From contig JALOAD010000066.1 of assembly GCA_023228995.1 (NCBI GenBank), forward strand, positions 1 through 16,191: a DNA stretch of 16,191 bases, written 5' to 3'. The first letter of the stretch is position 1. Each line of letters starts with the position of its first letter. The translations under genes and the position numbers were made by a program. This document shows, piece after piece, positions 12,240 to 16,191 of the stretch. Origin of the DNA: JALOAD01 sp023228995 [NCBI: Candidatus Muiribacterium halophilum]. Lineage in GTDB: Bacteria; Muiribacteriota; Muiribacteriia; Muiribacteriales. The notes below the pieces were generated by a model. It worked only from the letters and a program-made list of their open reading frames with translations, was not told the DNA's origin and did not search any database.

Positions 12240-15200
12240 TTTTTCTCCTTGATTATAAGAAATGATACAATTTCAAAATCTTTCTCATTTTCTGAAATCT
12301 CAAAAAAATCTAATGTCTCACCTTCTGCAAAAAGGCTTGCCATTCCTTTTTCCTGTTCCTCTCCGGTTATTTTTGATATTGCATTTGAAAAGAGTCTATA
12401 ATATTTATCCATTTCTTTATAATGATTTGTCTGTTTTTCTATTTCATTATAAAGTTCAAGATTCGGGATTTTATTCCCGACACATTGTTTTTTTATTATA
12501 TCAAGTATCCTTCTTGAGTTTGAAAAACTATATTTAATCTCACCTTCATCTGTTACATATATAAGAAAGTACGGAAACAGTGAATTAAGTTGGGTTATAT
12601 CTTTTCTGGTTCTTTTTTTAAGGCAGAATATACATCCTTTCTGTATTTCATCTTCTTTACTTTCTGTTATTGTGAATATATTATTTGGTAATTCGTAATA
12701 TTTATCTGTGTTTTTCAGATGTTCCATCAAATCCATCTTGAAATCATTGAATGTCATATCTAATATTGATATTCCACCAACCATTTCTTCCAGATCTACA
12801 ACCTTTTCCTGAAGTTTTTCAAGCTGATTCCTTCTGTATTCGAGATCATTCATCTTTTTCCCGTCAATTACAATAAGATTTTCCTCTCCTGTTGCAGAAA
12901 CATCTAAAAGCACCATTTTTCCGCTTACTCTTGCTTCAAGATTTATATATTCATCCAATTCCATATTAGGCCAGAAATTTATCAGTTTGATTTTCTGATT
13001 CTTTGAACCCAACCTGTCAATTCTTCCAAACCTCTGAATTATCCTGACAGGATTCCAGTGTATATCATAATTAATAAGACAATCGCAGTCCTGAAGGTTT
13101 TGCCCTTCAGATATACAGTCAGTTGCAAATACAATATCTATCTGTTCGTCTATATCATTCATCACTTTATTTTTTTCTTTTGATATTGGCGAAAATAATG
13201 TAAGTATGGTGTGTAGATCTTTTTTCTTTATGTTGGCATTTGTCTTGTTTGCTCCTGTACCAACTACTAATGCTGAATTTATATTATATTCTGATTGTAA
13301 CCAATCTTTCAGGTTATCATATAGGTAATTTGCTGTTGTTGCAAAAGCTGAAAAAATAAGAATTTTTCTATTTTCATCATTAACTGGATTTTCAATTTTA
13401 TTTTTTATTACTTTTTTTAGATCTCTAAGCTTAGCATCTCTTTCATTATTAATTTTTTTTGCTTCATAAATCAATTGAGTTAGAAAATCTCTATCTTCCT
13501 GTAATTCCTGTTTGTATTTTATAATATCGAGATCATGTAATAAAACTTTTACTTTTCCACCAATCAGTAATGTATCAAATTCTTCATCTTCAAGATCAAT
13601 ATCTAATATACTGACTTCTTCTATATATTCATCTGCATTGTGAAATTCTTCTATCTTATGAAGAATATGTTCGAGAGTTTTTAGAAGCCCTTCACAGGTT
13701 GTCATAAATGAGAATATTGAGCTTTCCATTCTTTTAAGAATATTCATTCTCATAAGATTTATAAGACTTTTTTCCCTATCCAGCTGAGTAAGAACTGATT
13801 TTCCACCTTTGACTTCAATATCATATTTCTCAGCATAAATTTGTTTTTTGTCATTCATAACATATTTGAGAGGACTATACATTGCCAGATTCAATCTTTT
13901 GATTTTCTTATCAATATCTCTTAAAGGAGGAAATTCCTGTTCTATATCAATGTCAGATTTTATATTTTCCGGTAATAATCTTTCTGGAAAAACACCGATT
14001 TCTTCGATGTTATAATATTTTTCAATATGTTTTCTGGACCGTGCAATTGTAAGTAAATCCAGTAATCTGAAATAATCTGTATGAGTCATATCAACAAATA
14101 TATCAATGGTTCTTACTTCACCTGGTAAATCTAACCATTTATTGAATGATCTCTGAGCATTTTTTAATACATTTTCATAACTTGGCATTTCAAATTCATC
14201 AAAAGCATTATCATTACCTTTGGTTATGAAAGCTATCTGATTTTTAAGATCATTCATCTTGTTATTTACAGGTGTTGCAGAAAGCATCAGAACTTTTGTA
14301 TCTACTCCTTCCGAGATTATATCATTCATCAGTCTCTGATACCTTGTAACTGAACCTTTTCTTGCATTATTATTTCTGAAATTATGTGATTCATCAATTA
14401 CAACAAGGTCATAATTTTCCCAATGAATTGTCTGAAGATTTATATCACCAGACATACCATTTTCACGAGTAAGATCAGTGTGATTAAGCACATCAAAGTT
14501 AAACTTATCTTGATAAAGTATATTTCTTTTATCATTGAGAGTGAAGACTGTCCAGTTTTCACGAAGTCTTTTCGGTGCTAAAACTAAAACTCTATCATTT
14601 CTAAGTTCATAATATTTGATTATTGCCAGTGCTTCAAAAGTCTTACCTAACCCGACACTATCAGCAATAATACAGCCATTATATTTTTCAATCTTATCAA
14701 TTGCACCGAGAACAGCATCTTTCTGAAATTTATATAATTTCTTCCAGATTTCAGTTTCTTTTATTCCTGTTTTGGTCTTAATTATCTTATCTTCATTCAT
14801 TTCATGTTTTTCATTACCAAACAATGAATACAAAATTTTGTAATATATAGTTTCAGGACTATTTTGAATAAAACCGAGTTTTATATAGTCAGATATTTCC
14901 TGTCTGATATTTATAGTTTTTTTATCTTCTTCCCATATATCTATAAACCAGTTATAATAACCTTCAAATTCTTCATTATTATCAGAATCTGTAATCAGAC
15001 CTATTGAATTTGAATAATTTAATCCTAAGCCTGTTGTGGTAAAATTTGATGAGCCTGAAACAAGATAGTTTTTTCCACTTGGATTTTTCAGAAGAATAAT
15101 ATTTGTCTTAATATCATTAAGTTCTGGTTGTATTTTTTTTATATGAATCTTCTGTTTAATTAAATCAAAGATTTTTTTTGATACTTCAGATTGTAAAAAA

Positions 15201-15448
15201 GAATTTCTGTATGTTATTTCATCTCTGTGCATTAAAATGTCTTCAAAATGAGATATTTTATTATCTTCTGTTCTTTCAAAAGAATTTGTAAGTAAAATGT
15301 TCACTGATTCAATTATTTCTATTTTATTTAAAAGTTCATAAAATGCATAAATAGTAAAAATATCAGTAACTATGAAAAGTTGTGATTTTTTTTCAATTTT
15401 ATCCCTAAGTTTATTTATGACTTTTGTAGTTTTATTATTAATAATCAT
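12236..15448 (-). CDS. SNF2-type helicase with degenerate N-terminal PLD-like domain
   Basis: I take the ATG at 15448 (1070 residues) as start because CAGGTG (15460-15455) is a Shine-Dalgarno for it. The ATG 20 codons upstream, at 15508, has none and lies upstream of the likely -10. Residues 1-180 resemble a phospholipase-D-type nuclease domain, ending in VSGSSNFTTTG (130-140), but the HxK of the HKD motif is replaced (NIILLKN, 116-122). The SNF2 core follows: DSVGLGKT (263-270), DESH (352-355), SATPVNN (390-396), and QRFGRIDRLG at about 805-814. A helical stretch with coiled-coil character separates the two ATPase lobes. This is an ATP-dependent DNA translocase, probably of a defence system, and the first gene of its operon. 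Specific partners other than DUF4391 are unknown. Confidence 0.87.
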   Translation of the reverse strand: MIINNKTTKVINKLRDKIEKKSQLFIVTDIFTIYAFYELLNKIEIIESVNILLTNSFERTEDNKISHFEDILMHRDEITYRNSFLQSEVSKKIFDLIKQKIHIKKIQPELNDIKTNIILLKNPSGKNYLVSGSSNFTTTGLGLNYSNSIGLITDSDNNEEFEGYYNWFIDIWEEDKKTINIRQEISDYIKLGFIQNSPETIYYKILYSLFGNEKHEMNEDKIIKTKTGIKETEIWKKLYKFQKDAVLGAIDKIEKYNGCIIADSVGLGKTFEALAIIKYYELRNDRVLVLAPKRLRENWTVFTLNDKRNILYQDKFNFDVLNHTDLTRENGMSGDINLQTIHWENYDLVVIDESHNFRNNNARKGSVTRYQRLMNDIISEGVDTKVLMLSATPVNNKMNDLKNQIAFITKGNDNAFDEFEMPSYENVLKNAQRSFNKWLDLPGEVRTIDIFVDMTHTDYFRLLDLLTIARSRKHIEKYYNIEEIGVFPERLLPENIKSDIDIEQEFPPLRDIDKKIKRLNLAMYSPLKYVMNDKKQIYAEKYDIEVKGGKSVLTQLDREKSLINLMRMNILKRMESSIFSFMTTCEGLLKTLEHILHKIEEFHNADEYIEEVSILDIDLEDEEFDTLLIGGKVKVLLHDLDIIKYKQELQEDRDFLTQLIYEAKKINNERDAKLRDLKKVIKNKIENPVNDENRKILIFSAFATTANYLYDNLKDWLQSEYNINSALVVGTGANKTNANIKKKDLHTILTLFSPISKEKNKVMNDIDEQIDIVFATDCISEGQNLQDCDCLINYDIHWNPVRIIQRFGRIDRLGSKNQKIKLINFWPNMELDEYINLEARVSGKMVLLDVSATGEENLIVIDGKKMNDLEYRRNQLEKLQEKVVDLEEMVGGISILDMTFNDFKMDLMEHLKNTDKYYELPNNIFTITESKEDEIQKGCIFCLKKRTRKDITQLNSLFPYFLIYVTDEGEIKYSFSNSRRILDIIKKQCVGNKIPNLELYNEIEKQTNHYKEMDKYYRLFSNAISKITGEEQEKGMASLFAEGETLDFFEISENEKDFEIVSFLIIKEKN

Positions 15449-15479
15449 TGAAAACACCTGTTTGTTTTTTATTATTAAT

Positions 15480-15508
15480 ATTATACTCCTATAAAAAGAT
15501 ATTTTCAT
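15480..15508 (-). promoter_or_regulatory. Probable promoter of the helicase operon
   Basis: On the minus strand TATAAT occupies 15485-15480. With a 17-bp spacer, ATGAAA at 15508-15503 matches four of six -35 positions. Transcription would start near 15473, giving a leader of about 25 nucleotides that includes the Shine-Dalgarno at 15460-15455. Confidence 0.45.
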
Positions 15509-15758
15509 TTTTTATTATTTATATAACTAAAATTACCGTCAACCTTTTTGTTGCTGAATTTAGTTTTATTGTTTGTCATTTCGTTTGATTTTTTAAAATC
15601 TCTTTTTCTATTTGTTTTTTAATTTATCTAACTTAATCTCGATTTCATATTTTTTTAATCTTTAGATTATATTTTTTTAAAACCCTTACTCTTTTGTTTT
15701 TATACCGGTATATTTTGAATTCGTAAACCATTGATACAAAAACCGTGCCATGTAAGAA
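15509..15758. other. AT-rich non-coding stretch upstream of the helicase
   Basis: No open reading frame with a ribosome binding site is evident in this 250-bp stretch. It contains T-runs, a small inverted repeat TAATC/GATTA (15656-15660 with 15665-15669), and a perfect 12-bp palindrome TATACCGGTATA at 15701-15712. That palindrome could be an operator, but nothing else supports this. Confidence 0.4.
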
Positions 15759-15858
15759 CTGTTATTTCTCAGCTAATCCTGAGCAAATAATTTATACTAT
15801 GTATAAAGTTATTGTTAAAACTTTGTTTTACCAAGTTATTTTCCAGTACTTACTAAAA
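15759..15858 (-). repeat. Four-unit tandem hairpin array, copy 2, inverted
   Basis: Read on the minus strand this is a relative of the array at 2369-2468, with the same 100-bp extent. Hairpins in that order are 15858-15852/15847-15841, 15830-15825/15821-15816, 15807-15801/15797-15791 and 15783-15779/15772-15768. Linkers are AATAACTT (15840-15833), AATAACTT (15813-15806), a degenerate AATTATTT, and final AATAACAG (15766-15759). Unit 2 has stem TAAAAC/GTTTTA where array 1 has TTAAAC/GTTTAA, a compensated change. The last hairpin has a six-base loop, so this copy is more diverged. Confidence 0.6.
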
Positions 15859-15957
15859 TTATTAATGAAACAGATAATATCAAGTGTATTTGGGTTAAAG
15901 TGAGTGCTGGACAAGTCATAAGCTATGATCTATGAAAACCGGGGAAAGAGTGAAGCT

Positions 15958-15980
15958 GTGAAAAGTGAGATAGTGAGAGG
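15958..15980. repeat. GTGAAAAGTGA-type repeat, right copy
   Basis: GTGAAAAGTGAGATAGTGAG at 15958-15977 resembles the repeat at 961-990 in the same orientation. It lies about 100 bp outside the second hairpin array. Confidence 0.5.
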
Positions 15981-16013
15981 GTTTGTAGATATAAACGAAA
16001 AAAAATAAAAAAA

Positions 16014-16075
16014 CTGGATTCCCGAATTCTCGGGAATGACAGATCAAAAACTGGATTCCTGAAATGGTCAGGAAT
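16014..16075. repeat. Two tandem REP-like hairpins
   Basis: Two units 37 bp apart start with CTGGATTCC. The first forms ATTCCCGA/TCGGGAAT (16018-16025 with 16030-16037), the second ATTCCTGA/TCAGGAAT (16055-16062 with 16068-16075). The C-to-T change in one arm is matched by G-to-A in the other, so the 8-bp stems stay perfect. This pattern is typical of dispersed palindromic intergenic repeats. Beyond it, 16076-16191 shows no gene. Confidence 0.65.
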
Positions 16076-16191
16076 TGTATAATAGAAATAGAGGAAAAAT
16101 AGAATAAATACTTAAGGAGATATGTTAAAATAAAAATGGAATATGAGGAAGATGAAAAAGTCTGATCAGGAATTGATCTTAAAGATCAAGT

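Noticed and set aside
15449-15508. Upstream 20-codon extension of the helicase
   Set aside because: The ATG at 15508 has no Shine-Dalgarno and the likely -10 (15485-15480) lies downstream of it, so the ATG at 15448 was chosen.
16122-16133. AAGGAGAT followed by ATG as the start of a further gene
   Set aside because: The frame stops after three codons, and the next frame at 16136 stops within ten codons.

Overview
The window is AT-rich bacterial DNA carrying an accessory, defence-type gene cluster with no housekeeping genes. Most start codons have good Shine-Dalgarno sequences (AAGGAG, AGGAG or AGAGG types) and the promoters look sigma-70-like, so the source is a low-GC bacterium. I see no marker gene that places it in a phylum. 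Intergenic DNA is full of short palindromic and GTGAAAAGTG-type repeats.

Left part (1-3083). A minus-strand HEPN/MNT nucleotidyltransferase pair (832-168) resembles a toxin-antitoxin module. A divergent plus-strand gene (1113-2339) encodes an unrecognised protein with a plausible PD-(D/E)XK nuclease core. It is followed by a 100-bp array of four tandem hairpins. Next comes a second small overlapping minus-strand pair, DUF4160/DUF2442 (3083-2621). Both small pairs have an extended -10 element ending six bases before the start codon, which suggests leaderless transcripts.

Central and right part (3280-15448). Seven closely packed minus-strand genes form one large defence island. In transcription order they are: an SNF2-type helicase with a degenerate N-terminal PLD-like domain; a DUF4391 protein, translationally coupled to the helicase through a TTG start; a 178-bp gap holding a perfect 26-bp palindrome; a DUF6119/TIGR04141-type protein with a possible nuclease-like C-terminus; an Abi-alpha (DUF4393) protein; a type III restriction-modification Mod methyltransferase; the Res helicase-endonuclease; and a GIY-YIG/DUF4357 nuclease-like protein. 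From the DUF6119 gene to the GIY-YIG gene the gaps are only 11-23 bp, so that block is probably one transcript. Mod and Res would methylate and cleave non-methylated DNA. The Abi-alpha and DUF6119 genes look like additional anti-phage functions sharing the transcript. The helicase and DUF4391 pair is probably a partner or second system.

Right flank (15449-16191). This stretch is non-coding. It contains the probable helicase promoter, a second 100-bp four-hairpin array in inverted orientation to the first, a GTGAAAAGTG repeat, and two tandem REP-like hairpins. The two hairpin arrays bracket the whole island from the DUF4160/DUF2442 pair to the helicase. They have different stem sequences but keep pairing and the AATAACTT linker, and they are the most unusual non-coding signal here.
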